In this document: piece by piece, positions 1 to 6,257 of the stretch
How positions within the stretch are numbered: position 1 is the first letter of the stretch
Layout of the letters: every line of letters begins with the position of its first letter
Source: Bacteroidota bacterium
GTDB lineage: Bacteria > Bacteroidota > Rhodothermia > Balneolales > HLUCCA01
Reading direction: 5' to 3'
Assembly (NCBI GenBank): GCA_003448835.1
Contig: DLXM01000327.1
Coordinates: 1 to 8,106 of the forward strand
DNA length: 8,106 nt
Made by a program: the position numbers and the translations under genes
The notes under the pieces: generated by a model
The model's input: the letters and a program-made list of their open reading frames with translations, nothing else
What the model was told of the DNA's origin: nothing
Databases searched by the model: none

Positions 1-1510
1 CCTGCCATACCTGAGGCATCATATATGATGGGATTTTATCCTTCAATTTTTGTTTAAGGATTGGAGCGAGTGAGCCGTTTTTAATCTTGGCACCAACATA
101 TGCGCATCCAATAGCTGTACCTTCGAATCCATCAATTTGAACCGGAACCACAGCGAATTCACGAAGTATTTCGTTTTGTGCAAGAGCTGACTCAATTTCA
201 CCAAGTTCTATGCGATATCCTCTGCTCTTGATCTGATAGTCAGATCGTCCGTGGAAATAAATTAGTCCGTCATTATCAAGTGATGCGAGATCTCCGGTTT
301 TATAAATTCTAATCCGTTTTCCATCTTCGTTAGTGTACCATATAAATGAGTCCTTGGTTTTATCGATGTCTTTCCAGTAACCCGGGCTTAATCCACTACC
401 TTCAATATATAAGTCGCCTACTTCTCCAATCTTTTTCAGATGTAGATTTTCATCCAAAATGATAAGATTCTCGTCTGAACAAGGTTGACCAATCGGAATA
501 TCGGTCCAGTTCTCCGGTATATTCTTAACTGTATAATAACTGCTCGCTATTGTAGTTTCTGTTGGCCCATAAAGATTGGTAAACTGAACACCCTGCAGGT
601 TTTTCATCCAGTACTTTAAGCTGGGTAGTGGAAAAACCTCACCACACCAGATCAATCGTTTCAGGTCGGGATACCCACCATCCGGAATTACATGAAACTT
701 GGCAAGATAGCTTAGAGCGGAGGGAACAGAAAACCACTGATTTAGTTTGTTCTCTAAAATAAACTCAGACAATTTTTTTGGGTCAGTACCAATTCCCCCG
801 GGGACTAAATGAAGATGGGAACCCGATGCAAATGCCCCGTATATGTCAAATGTTGAAAGATCGAAATGAAGAGGAGAATGGCATGATGTATGTTCACCCT
901 GTTTCATGTTGAAATAGGGAACTGCCCAGTTGATAAACGATTCAATATTTTTGTGAGTGATAACAACACCTTTTGGCTGACCTGTCCACCCGGATGTAAA
1001 TAGAATATGCGCAGCTCTTGCTGGATTCTGTGTAACCTGATATGGTTCGTTTTTCTGGCTCTCAATGTCCTTATATAGGAATTGTGGATGGAAGTCGTCT
1101 CCGTGTAATAATTGTTTTTTTGACCACCATACCCACGGTATCATTCCGGTATCATAGTCTGAATGAATGACATCCTGAAATGGAAACGTAGTTTCATGGT
1201 CGACAAAGAGCATGGAGGGATTTGAGGATTTGATAATTTTAAGTATTCTTTCAACCGGACTATGTGGATCCAACGGGACATAAACTCCCCCTGCTTTTGT
1301 AATCCCCAACATGGCAATGATAGTTTTTGGAGTCTTTTCCAGAAATAATCCAACAATATCACCCGGTTTCAGGTCTTGTTGTATTAATAACCCGGCCAGT
1401 TTATTACTCTCCGATTCAAGTTGCCCATAAGTGATTTTCTCATCATTCATAGATACGGCAATTTGATTACCGTTTTTAAGTGCTTGTTCTCGTGACCAAT
1501 CGTAAATCAT
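1..1510 (-). CDS. NRPS-type amino-acid adenylation protein, 3' end beyond window (partial)
   Basis: This protein should activate an amino acid as its aminoacyl-AMP and load it onto a phosphopantetheinyl carrier. The frame stays open from ATG at 1510 to the left edge (503 codons). Adenylation core motifs appear in order: TKAGGVYVPLD at residues 71-81, the A3 loop FTSGWTGQPKG at 171-181, HFDLSTFD from 215, NLYGPTE at 312-318, YKTGDL at 403-408, GRSDYQIKSRGYRIELGEIE from 421, and the start of A10 (PSYMMP) at the edge. The catalytic A10 lysine and any carrier domain lie outside. There is no condensation domain before the A domain, so it is a free-standing or initiating module. D217 sits where the substrate-amine Asp normally sits, which implies an alpha-amino acid. 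Specificity positions read D-L-F-F-I-C-L-I-A, which I cannot match to a known substrate. The A3 loop has Trp where Ser or Thr is normal. Its start overlaps the stop of the upstream monooxygenase gene, implying coupled translation. Confidence 0.93.
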   Translation of the reverse strand, partial: MIYDWSREQALKNGNQIAVSMNDEKITYGQLESESNKLAGLLIQQDLKPGDIVGLFLEKTPKTIIAMLGITKAGGVYVPLDPHSPVERILKIIKSSNPSMLFVDHETTFPFQDVIHSDYDTGMIPWVWWSKKQLLHGDDFHPQFLYKDIESQKNEPYQVTQNPARAAHILFTSGWTGQPKGVVITHKNIESFINWAVPYFNMKQGEHTSCHSPLHFDLSTFDIYGAFASGSHLHLVPGGIGTDPKKLSEFILENKLNQWFSVPSALSYLAKFHVIPDGGYPDLKRLIWCGEVFPLPSLKYWMKNLQGVQFTNLYGPTETTIASSYYTVKNIPENWTDIPIGQPCSDENLIILDENLHLKKIGEVGDLYIEGSGLSPGYWKDIDKTKDSFIWYTNEDGKRIRIYKTGDLASLDNDGLIYFHGRSDYQIKSRGYRIELGEIESALAQNEILREFAVVPVQIDGFEGTAIGCAYVGAKIKNGSLAPILKQKLKDKIPSYMMPQVWQ

Positions 1511-2520
1511 TATACTTTCTCCAAATAATTGATGGCCTGATCAAATACCCGAAGGGTACTATATAAATCGATCTCTGAAACAGGGATATCCAAAATACAG
1601 GTTGTGCACCCGACCTGTAGATAACCGGATAGCTCGCGAGCCACCTCTTCAAAGTCCCCAACCAGATACGGACAGAAGGTATGGTAGTGTTTGAATGGAC
1701 CCAGCCAGTAGACCGATTCCTCAGTCTGGTCGTAACCATTTTGGTTTGAAAGGGTTTTATGCCACTCGGAGTCTGAAATCTTGTTGGCCATCTGGTGAGA
1801 CAGCTCTCCGGATCGTACATCCGGAAATCGAATTCGGGCATCACTCCAGGCTTTTTCATGCGTGCTACGTGCCAGGATTCCAACTCTGATCCCTTTAATC
1901 CCACTACCATTAGTTCTCCCCGATTTTTCATAATCCGCAGTCGGTATGGGGTATTCAATCAATTTAGCACCGACCCGGGAGGCTGTTTTTCGAGCCATTT
2001 CGGAAGATCCGGACAAATAATAGATTGGCTGCAAATGATCGGGCAGAAACGGTTGCAATTTCAGGTTTTTAATTTCATAAAATTCACCCTTATAGGTAAC
2101 TGCATTTTTGGATGTAAGTAACAACTGGATGATTTCAGTATATTCTGCGAGCCTGTCATAGCGCTTATCGTGCGGGGTGTGGTCCCCAATTGCGATCAAA
2201 TCATTTACAAATCCCCCGGCAATTAGATTTAAGGCAATTTGACGTTCATAGATTAGTCCAATTGTTGCAATTTTTTTAGCCACAGTATATGGATGCATAT
2301 ACATGGGTTGGAGTGCGATCATGGGCAAAAGATGGGTAGTTTCTTCCAAAATCATTTCGGTCATCATCCATGGATCTGCCAGTCGGTTATCGCTGTAAAC
2401 GAGAATCCCTTTGTATCCATACTTCTCCGATTGTCGCGGAATTCTCTTCATCTCTTTGAGAAACTGATATCTGGTTAACTCAACAGATTGAGGTGTGGTT
2501 GTAAATAAATCGATATCCAT
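1510..2520 (-). CDS. LLM-class (SsuD-like) flavin-dependent monooxygenase
   Basis: A 336-residue protein of the bacterial luciferase-like superfamily, closest in pattern to alkanesulfonate monooxygenase SsuD: an FMNH2- and O2-using TIM-barrel oxygenase. Visible family signatures are SDNRLADPWMM (residues 43-53), the barrel core ALQPMYMHPYTVAKKIATI (69-87), ALNLIAGGF (96-104), the HDKRY element (117-121, matching the HDERY of SsuD relatives), LSGSSEMARKTASRVGAKLIEYP (169-191), a REx-like strand near VGILARSTHEKAW (213-225), and a closing YLVGDFEEVARELSGYLQVGCTTCILDIP segment (285-313). Length is normal for the family. The gene overlaps the adenylation gene by one base, so its substrate is more likely an amino acid or carrier-bound intermediate than a scavenged sulfonate; that is inference. 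It needs reduced flavin from a reductase not encoded here. ATG at 2520 is chosen because MDIDLF leads directly into the first barrel strand; no clear ribosome site precedes it. Confidence 0.9.
   Translation of the reverse strand: MDIDLFTTTPQSVELTRYQFLKEMKRIPRQSEKYGYKGILVYSDNRLADPWMMTEMILEETTHLLPMIALQPMYMHPYTVAKKIATIGLIYERQIALNLIAGGFVNDLIAIGDHTPHDKRYDRLAEYTEIIQLLLTSKNAVTYKGEFYEIKNLKLQPFLPDHLQPIYYLSGSSEMARKTASRVGAKLIEYPIPTADYEKSGRTNGSGIKGIRVGILARSTHEKAWSDARIRFPDVRSGELSHQMANKISDSEWHKTLSNQNGYDQTEESVYWLGPFKHYHTFCPYLVGDFEEVARELSGYLQVGCTTCILDIPVSEIDLYSTLRVFDQAINYLEKV
1515..1522 (-). promoter_or_regulatory. Shine-Dalgarno site and TAATG coupling for the adenylation gene
   Basis: On the minus strand GGAGAAAG lies with eight bases between GGAG and the ATG at 1510. 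The TAA stop of the monooxygenase gene and this ATG share one base (TAATG at 1512-1508). A strong ribosome site is unusual in this window, where most starts lack one. It fixes the start of the adenylation gene and indicates translational coupling of the two proteins. Confidence 0.75.
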
Positions 2521-2563
2521 GATGGAAAGTTTTTAGGTGTTTGATCTAAAAGATTTAGTTCGA

Positions 2564-2578
2564 TTCATTGGGAATGAA
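2564..2578. repeat. Inverted repeat, possible operator in divergent promoter region
   Basis: TTCATT-GGG-AATGAA is a perfect 6-bp inverted repeat with a 3-base spacer, 44 bp upstream of the monooxygenase start. It overlaps the -35-like hexamer of a plus-strand promoter candidate. The size and symmetry fit a dimeric repressor site, but no cognate regulator is identified. Confidence 0.35.
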
Positions 2579-2596
2579 CTACTACCTCTGTATAAT
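2569..2596 (+). promoter_or_regulatory. Candidate promoter toward the formyltransferase gene
   Basis: TTGGGA at 2569-2574 and TATAAT at 2591-2596 are separated by 16 bp. This would give an untranslated leader of roughly 185 bases ahead of the formyltransferase ATG. The same AT-rich block read on the minus strand gives TATACA (2594-2589), 19 bases after TTGGCA, a weaker candidate for the monooxygenase gene. If both are real, the divergent promoters overlap. Bacteroidota promoters often differ from this consensus, so confidence is low. Confidence 0.35.
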
Positions 2597-2645
2597 CTTT
2601 CATACAAAAGATGTGCCAAACGTCATCACGAATAAGAATCTTACT

Positions 2646-2710
2646 AAAAAAAGCCCCACATGCGTTCAATTGATGATTTTGTTAAAGCCAGGGCAATAAG
2701 AATTGGGGCT
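2646..2710 (-). terminator. Terminator-like hairpin in the monooxygenase leader (possible attenuator)
   Basis: Read on the minus strand, AGCCCCA (2710-2704) pairs with TGGGGCT (2658-2652), and the transcript then continues directly into a run of T at 2652-2646. A GC-rich stem followed by a T run is the form of an intrinsic terminator. The 45-base loop is long and contains smaller palindromes (TCAATTGA at 2666-2673). It lies about 125 bases upstream of the monooxygenase start, so it could attenuate a long leader or insulate against transcripts entering from the formyltransferase side. Confidence 0.35.
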
Positions 2711-2726
2711 GGGTAGATAAACAATA

Positions 2727-2780
2727 TTACACGAAAAGAGGGATGTGGGAAAAAAATTCACACTCTCTTTTTTCATACAT
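2727..2780 (-). other. Possible 17-codon leader peptide ORF
   Basis: ATG at 2780 opens MYEKRECEFFSHIPLFV and stops at 2727, just before the terminator-like hairpin at 2710-2646 on the same strand. The order short ORF, hairpin, T run, biosynthetic gene imitates an amino-acid attenuator; adjacent Phe codons (FF) would be the candidate sensor. There is no evident ribosome site, and a short ORF of this size easily arises by chance. It is recorded because of its placement only. Confidence 0.13.
2734..2773 (+). other. Hairpin directly upstream of the formyltransferase start
   Basis: AAAAGAG (2734-2740) pairs with CTCTTTT (2765-2771). An inner stem TGTGGG (2744-2749) pairs with TTCACA (2757-2762) using two G-U pairs, around a seven-A loop. 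A T run continues to 2773. The structure ends only 14 bases before the ATG at 2788, where it could terminate transcription or mask initiation. No ribosome site is evident between it and the start. Confidence 0.4.
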
Positions 2781-2787
2781 TAATTAG

Positions 2788-3792
2788 ATGAAATCAGTTC
2801 ATCAGCTTAACATATTATTGGTTGCAGAGGAATCCGCCGGAATTCAGGCACTTCGGGTGATAAAGAACAGCGATCATGTACTTGCCGGAGTATTAACAAA
2901 GATACCTACATCAGATTTTTTAGAAATTGATAGCGGTTCCGGTCAAATAATAGCCCCCAACCGATATCTGTCGGGTACATCTTTAGCTGCTGCGGCTGGT
3001 AAACTCGGTGTTCCTGTTCTAGATTCAAAACTGGTAGTGGATCCAGACTTTGTTTCATGGATGGATTCAAATAAGATTGATGTTTTGTTGAATGTTCATT
3101 CACTCTACCGGATTTGTCCAGAAGTCATTCAGGCATCAAAGTTGGGAGCGTATAATCTGCATCCGGGTCCTTTGCCTGCCTACTCGGGACTGAATGCACC
3201 AAGCTGGGCTGTTTATAATGAAGAGTCCTCGCATGCTGTATCTCTACACCGTATCACAGAGGAAATAGATAGTGGTGATATTGCGTATGAAACTCGATTT
3301 CCCATTACTTCAAATGATACCGGTTTGAGCGTAAGTGTAATGTGTGCTGAGAAGGGTCTGAAATTGATTGAACAGTTATTAAAAGATCTAAGTCAAGAAC
3401 TGGTGATTATCCCATCCCGACCCCAGGATCTAAGCCTACGTACATTTTATAAACGAAATCAGGTTCCCGGTGGTGGATTCATTCAGTGGTCACAGCCTGC
3501 TCATAAGATTGACGCTTTTGTTAGGGCGTGTAACTACGCTCCGTTTCCATCCCCATGGGGAGAACCTAAAACAAGTTTGAAAAATAAAGAGATATCAATC
3601 TTTAAGACTGAAATAAGCAATGAGCTTTGTCATGTGACTCCGGGTACTATCGGACCGGAAATAGGTGGTAAAGCAGCTATTTCTACTGCAGATTATTGGA
3701 TTTTAGTTGAAAGATGTAAGGTAGGAGGTCAGTTCGTCCCGGCGGTTTCTATCTTGACTGATGGTGATAAACTTAGCTCGCCCGGTAAATAA
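2788..3792 (+). CDS. Formyltransferase family protein (Fmt/ArnA-like, tailoring type)
   Basis: A 334-residue enzyme expected to transfer a formyl group from 10-formyltetrahydrofolate to an amine. The N-terminal Rossmann-type domain carries the catalytic triad: N123 and H125 in YNLHPGPLPAYSG (122-134) and D161 in EEIDSGDI (158-165). The H-to-D spacing of 36 equals that of E. coli Fmt (H108-D144). A C-terminal OB-like domain follows, with FIQWSQPAHKIDAFVRA (231-247) and NYAPFPSPWGEPK (249-261). The latter resembles the segment seen in NRPS formylation domains and sugar formyltransferases more than housekeeping Fmt. A separate housekeeping fmt normally sits beside def, which is absent here. Divergent placement from the adenylation and monooxygenase genes suggests it formylates an amino-acid intermediate, perhaps while carrier-bound; the substrate is inferred. 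The start is the first ATG of the frame, without a clear ribosome site. Confidence 0.9.
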   Translation: MKSVHQLNILLVAEESAGIQALRVIKNSDHVLAGVLTKIPTSDFLEIDSGSGQIIAPNRYLSGTSLAAAAGKLGVPVLDSKLVVDPDFVSWMDSNKIDVLLNVHSLYRICPEVIQASKLGAYNLHPGPLPAYSGLNAPSWAVYNEESSHAVSLHRITEEIDSGDIAYETRFPITSNDTGLSVSVMCAEKGLKLIEQLLKDLSQELVIIPSRPQDLSLRTFYKRNQVPGGGFIQWSQPAHKIDAFVRACNYAPFPSPWGEPKTSLKNKEISIFKTEISNELCHVTPGTIGPEIGGKAAISTADYWILVERCKVGGQFVPAVSILTDGDKLSSPGK

Positions 3793-3808
3793 TTTCTGAA
3801 GTTGATAA

Positions 3809-3859
3809 TAAAAAAAATGGAACTGCGTGAGAAATTAGATCTCTCACTACAGTTCCATT
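3809..3859 (-). terminator. Strong intrinsic terminator closing the stress-gene array
   Basis: A ten-base arm AATGGAACTG (3816-3825) pairs with CAGTTCCATT (3850-3859). Inside it, GTGAGA (3827-3832) pairs with TCTCAC (3842-3847) around a nine-base loop, with one small internal mismatch. On the minus strand the stem runs directly into a T tract (plus-strand A run up to 3817), the right form to end transcripts from the OmpA-like gene. No T tract follows on the plus strand, so termination of the convergent formyltransferase transcript is less certain. Confidence 0.85.
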
Positions 3860-3903
3860 GTAAGATTCGATATTTAAGCTAAAACGGCGTTCTTACTGTT
3901 GTT

Positions 3904-4569
3904 TTATCTGTTTTCAGATTGAATTTTTTTCACATATTCTTCACTTGCGATAATCGCGACTTCAACCCGACGGTTTTGATCACGACCGGATTCAACACTG
4001 TTATCTGCAATTGGCTCAAGTTCACCGCGACCTTGTGCCTGAATGCGTGATGATGGAATCCCACGGGAAACTAAATATGATTTAGCTGCTGCTGAACGTT
4101 GGTTCGAAAGGTTCATATTATATTCATCACTTCCGCTGCTGTCAGTATGACCAACTATCACGATATCAGAATCGGGATATTGTTTCAGACTGGTTGCAAG
4201 TTGGGTAAGGTTGTCGCGTGCATTCGTTTGAATGACTGATGAATCAAATCCAAAAAGTAAACCTGAATCAAACGTGATGGCAATTCCTTCACCAACTCGT
4301 TGAATTTCAGCGTCTTTTAAACTTTGTGCAAGTTCTTCAGCTTGTGTATCCATTCTGTGCCCGATAATGTTTCCCGCTGCACCACCTACAACTGCGCCAA
4401 TAAGCGCTCCTTTAACTGTTGATCCAAGTGCTTTGCCTGCGAGTGCTCCAACGCCTGCACCAGCTCCGGCTCCAATTACGGTTCCCTTGGTAGTGTTGCT
4501 TAAACTATCGCAACCTGCAAGTAGCAAAGCCGAGATTAGTAGTGTTGTAGTAATTAATTGAGTTTTCAT
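3904..4569 (-). CDS. OmpA-family lipoprotein with glycine-zipper segment (YiaD-like)
   Basis: A 221-residue envelope protein that should anchor a membrane to peptidoglycan. Residues 1-20 form a lipoprotein signal with lipobox LLAGC and acylated C20. Residues 29-72 are a glycine-zipper stretch (TKGTVIGAGAGAGVGALAG, then a second G/A-rich turn), which can insert in or pack against membrane. Residues 94-207 are the OmpA C-terminal peptidoglycan-binding domain: ITFDSGLLFGFDS, VIVGHTDSSGSDEYN (D143), NLSNQR (R158) and the closing DQNRRVEV. D143 and R158 match the residues that hold diaminopimelate in OmpA domains. Asp at +2 after the lipid cysteine would mean inner-membrane retention in E. coli, but that rule need not hold in Bacteroidota. 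It is the last gene of the minus-strand array, 32 bases after the DUF2959 gene, so probably co-transcribed. Confidence 0.92.
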   Translation of the reverse strand: MKTQLITTTLLISALLLAGCDSLSNTTKGTVIGAGAGAGVGALAGKALGSTVKGALIGAVVGGAAGNIIGHRMDTQAEELAQSLKDAEIQRVGEGIAITFDSGLLFGFDSSVIQTNARDNLTQLATSLKQYPDSDIVIVGHTDSSGSDEYNMNLSNQRSAAAKSYLVSRGIPSSRIQAQGRGELEPIADNSVESGRDQNRRVEVAIIASEEYVKKIQSENR

Positions 4570-4601
4570 AATTTTGAGATTTGTGTAATGCGATTTTAGA
4601 A

Positions 4602-5243
4602 TTAATTGGATTTCATTTTTTCGCGGGCTTCTTCAATTGCACCCTGAAGACTTGAAAGTTCATTTTTTAAACGAGTACCATTATCAACCACTTTGGATGA
4701 TATCCTTGAGATTGATTCCATTCCAGCTTCAGTTAAATCATTAGATAAAAATCGTTCGATTTCATTTACATCTGTCACATAAGCAACAAATGCACTTTTT
4801 ACTCCAATATTATTGAGAGCGATTTTGTCATAAGTACGTGCGAGTTCTACACGACGTTGTTCACTTTGAATTTGAATTTCCGGGTTGTCGTACTTCTCGT
4901 TGTTTTTGTCCCATTCTGCAAAATATTCTTTCCCATTTGACTCCATGTCAGCGGCATGCTTCGAAAAATTTTCCTGCATTTTTTTGATGGTGGATACATT
5001 TTCAGAAAAGACATCAAATGCTCTTTTTCGGTCTGATTGACTCGGTTTAACAAGTTCATCGAGTGAGGCTCCAATAGCATCAAGTCGAACAATAACCAAT
5101 TTGATATCGTTATCGACTGTTTCCATTGAAGATTGAACTTGTTCTGATCGTTGCATACCTGTTGTAGAACAAGCGGTTATAGCAAAGAGTGTAGCTAAAC
5201 TAAACAGTAATAAATATTGAGTAGTTTGTAATTTTGTTTTCAT
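4602..5243 (-). CDS. DUF2959-type lipoprotein
   Basis: A 213-residue exported protein of unknown biochemical function that I assign to the DUF2959 family from its pattern. An N-terminal signal (residues 1-24) ends in a lipobox-like AITAC, putting C25 as the lipid-modified residue. The mature part is almost all charged amphipathic helix and likely coiled coil: SSMETVDNDIKLVIVRLDAIGASLDELV (38-65), DRKRAFDVFSENVSTIKKMQENF (71-93), QSEQRRVELARTYDKI (127-142), then SRISSKVVDNGTRLKNELSSLQGAIEEAREKM. The protein probably lies in the periplasm or against the outer membrane. Relatives often sit near stress or envelope genes. Here it precedes the OmpA-like lipoprotein by 32 bases and follows the AraC-type regulator after a 110-base gap containing two hairpins, so it may begin its own transcription unit. 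Confidence 0.85.
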   Translation of the reverse strand: MKTKLQTTQYLLLFSLATLFAITACSTTGMQRSEQVQSSMETVDNDIKLVIVRLDAIGASLDELVKPSQSDRKRAFDVFSENVSTIKKMQENFSKHAADMESNGKEYFAEWDKNNEKYDNPEIQIQSEQRRVELARTYDKIALNNIGVKSAFVAYVTDVNEIERFLSNDLTEAGMESISRISSKVVDNGTRLKNELSSLQGAIEEAREKMKSN

Positions 5244-5258
5244 ATTCGGATATATAGA

Positions 5259-5277
5259 TTCCCAAAACTTATGGGAA
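5259..5277. repeat. Inverted repeat upstream of the DUF2959 gene
   Basis: TTCCCA (5259-5264) and TGGGAA (5272-5277) form a six-base stem with a seven-base loop, 15 bases upstream of the DUF2959 ATG. It could occlude the start region or bind a regulator. Nothing more can be said from sequence. Confidence 0.35.
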
Positions 5278-5283
5278 AGTTGT

Positions 5284-5300
5284 TAAGTGATTCTCACTTA
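5284..5300. repeat. Perfect palindromic operator-like site between regulator and DUF2959 genes
   Basis: TAAGTGA-TTC-TCACTTA is a perfect 7-bp inverted repeat with a 3-base spacer, 40 bp upstream of the DUF2959 start. Transcription-factor dimers favour this layout. No T run follows on either strand, which argues against a terminator. Fourteen of fifteen bases (GTGAGAATnACTTAA) recur at 6247-6261 upstream of the regulator gene. Confidence 0.45.
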
Positions 5301-5353
5301 TCAAGTTCAACATACAATGGCCAATAAACATTACACAAAACTAAAAGTATATT

Positions 5354-6067
5354 TCAAATATCACTGTTTAGACTACTGGCATAAATTCCTGGATGAATTT
5401 TCCTATCGGGGATGCTTTTTTTGTTCGAATTATACTTTTTCTTAATAACTCCATTACTTTTAGATTTTACTATATGGGCTGAATGGGCTGAAATATCTTT
5501 TTTGCGTAATTCCCACATTTCTTTAGTCAGGTCGATACGTTCTTTATTCATTCGCTTAAAATAAGAGGGGGACAATCCGGTTATTTTTTTAAACTGAGCG
5601 ACCAGTTGTTCTTGATTTTTGTAATCAAGCATTCCGGCAATATCAGCCAGTGTCATTCCTTCGAATATTAAGAGCTCTTTGACTCGTTCTATTTTTTGAC
5701 AATCAATAAATTGCTGTAACGACATCCCTTTAACATCAGAAAACACCTTTTCAATTGAATTAATATCAATACCTGACATTTTACTGATAACTTTTGGGAA
5801 ATTGATTTTTGGCAACTTATCAGAGTAATGAACAACCTCCACAATGGTTTCGATGATAGTATCAAACTGTAAACACTCAGCTTGATTGAGGGGGATCAAC
5901 CCGAACTTAAGCAAGTCGGTGGTTAATTTTTCTAGTTGGGCATCTTTGATTTTATCGAAAAAATCAATTGAGCCATGAGCTGAGATTTCATAGTCGAGTC
6001 CAAGCTTATTTAATTCTGATCGCAGGGCAAGTTTGTCCCGCATACATACCATATATCTTACATACAT
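5354..6067 (-). CDS. AraC-family transcriptional regulator (Bacteroidota stress type)
   Basis: A 237-residue DNA-binding protein. The N-terminal part (MYVRYMVCMRDKLALRSELNK, then about 70 residues) matches the short ferredoxin-like sensor domain of a Bacteroidota AraC subgroup rather than the sugar-binding cupin of classical AraC. The AraC DNA-binding pair follows: first helix-turn-helix about 88-130 (FPKVISKMSGIDINSIEKVF), second about 135-171 with FEGMTLADIAGMLDYKN and the diagnostic FKKITGLSPSYFKRM. After residue 172 comes an unusual 65-residue basic tail with Lys-rich patches (KSKSNGVIKKKYNSNKK). The effector is unknown; heavy-metal or redox sensing cannot be judged. It lies inside the envelope-protein array and is the obvious candidate controller of its neighbours. 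ATG at 6067 is preferred because the YVRYMV opening is typical of this subgroup. Confidence 0.88.
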   Translation of the reverse strand: MYVRYMVCMRDKLALRSELNKLGLDYEISAHGSIDFFDKIKDAQLEKLTTDLLKFGLIPLNQAECLQFDTIIETIVEVVHYSDKLPKINFPKVISKMSGIDINSIEKVFSDVKGMSLQQFIDCQKIERVKELLIFEGMTLADIAGMLDYKNQEQLVAQFKKITGLSPSYFKRMNKERIDLTKEMWELRKKDISAHSAHIVKSKSNGVIKKKYNSNKKSIPDRKIHPGIYASSLNSDI

Positions 6068-6143
6068 TTTTTAACCCTTGTTAATTTCAGGCTGTTGATG
6101 CTATTAAATCACGTCGTTATATCTCCACCAAATACATCGAAAT

Positions 6144-6157
6144 ATGGTAGATACCAT
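6144..6157. repeat. Palindrome upstream of the AraC-type gene
   Basis: ATGGTA-GA-TACCAT is a perfect 6-bp inverted repeat, 76 bp upstream of the regulator start. This distance is suitable for an autoregulatory operator. No binding motif for this AraC subgroup is known to me, so the role is inference. Confidence 0.35.
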
Positions 6158-6163
6158 TATTTA

Positions 6164-6253
6164 ATGTCCCTTCGACCAACTATTGGAACAAATCCATTAG
6201 AAGGAAGAAAGGGACATATTTCTCACACGCAAAATCTACTTATTGGGTGAGAA
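6164..6253. other. Two adjacent intercistronic hairpins
   Basis: The first hairpin pairs ATGTCCCTT (6164-6172) with AAGGGACAT (6209-6217), nine bases without mismatch, and holds an inner CCAA-CTA-TTGG (6176-6186). The second pairs TTCTCAC (6220-6226) with GTGAGAA (6247-6253). They fill the space between the small exported protein gene, whose stop is at 6258, and the regulator promoter region. Neither is followed by a good T run on the minus strand, so they may stabilise or process the upstream mRNA, or act as an imperfect terminator. Confidence 0.5.
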
Positions 6254-6257
6254 TGAC

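Noticed and set aside
1141..1362. 73-codon minus-strand frame
   Set aside because: It lies inside the adenylation gene in another frame, and the true frame shows the A-domain core motifs.
1476..1958. 160-codon open frame on the minus strand
   Set aside because: It overlaps the 3' half of the monooxygenase gene in another frame; its product has no family pattern, while the monooxygenase frame carries conserved motifs throughout.
1795..2121. 108-codon plus-strand frame
   Set aside because: Antisense shadow of the monooxygenase gene with no recognisable domain.
2603..2787. Known riboswitch or T-box in the divergent leader
   Set aside because: I see no T-box AGGGTGGnACCGCG element or other riboswitch core that I recognise, so only the hairpins are reported.
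4367..4561. Pro/Ala-rich plus-strand frame
   Set aside because: It is the antisense of the glycine-zipper coding segment; the Pro/Ala bias is the complement of Gly/Ala codons.
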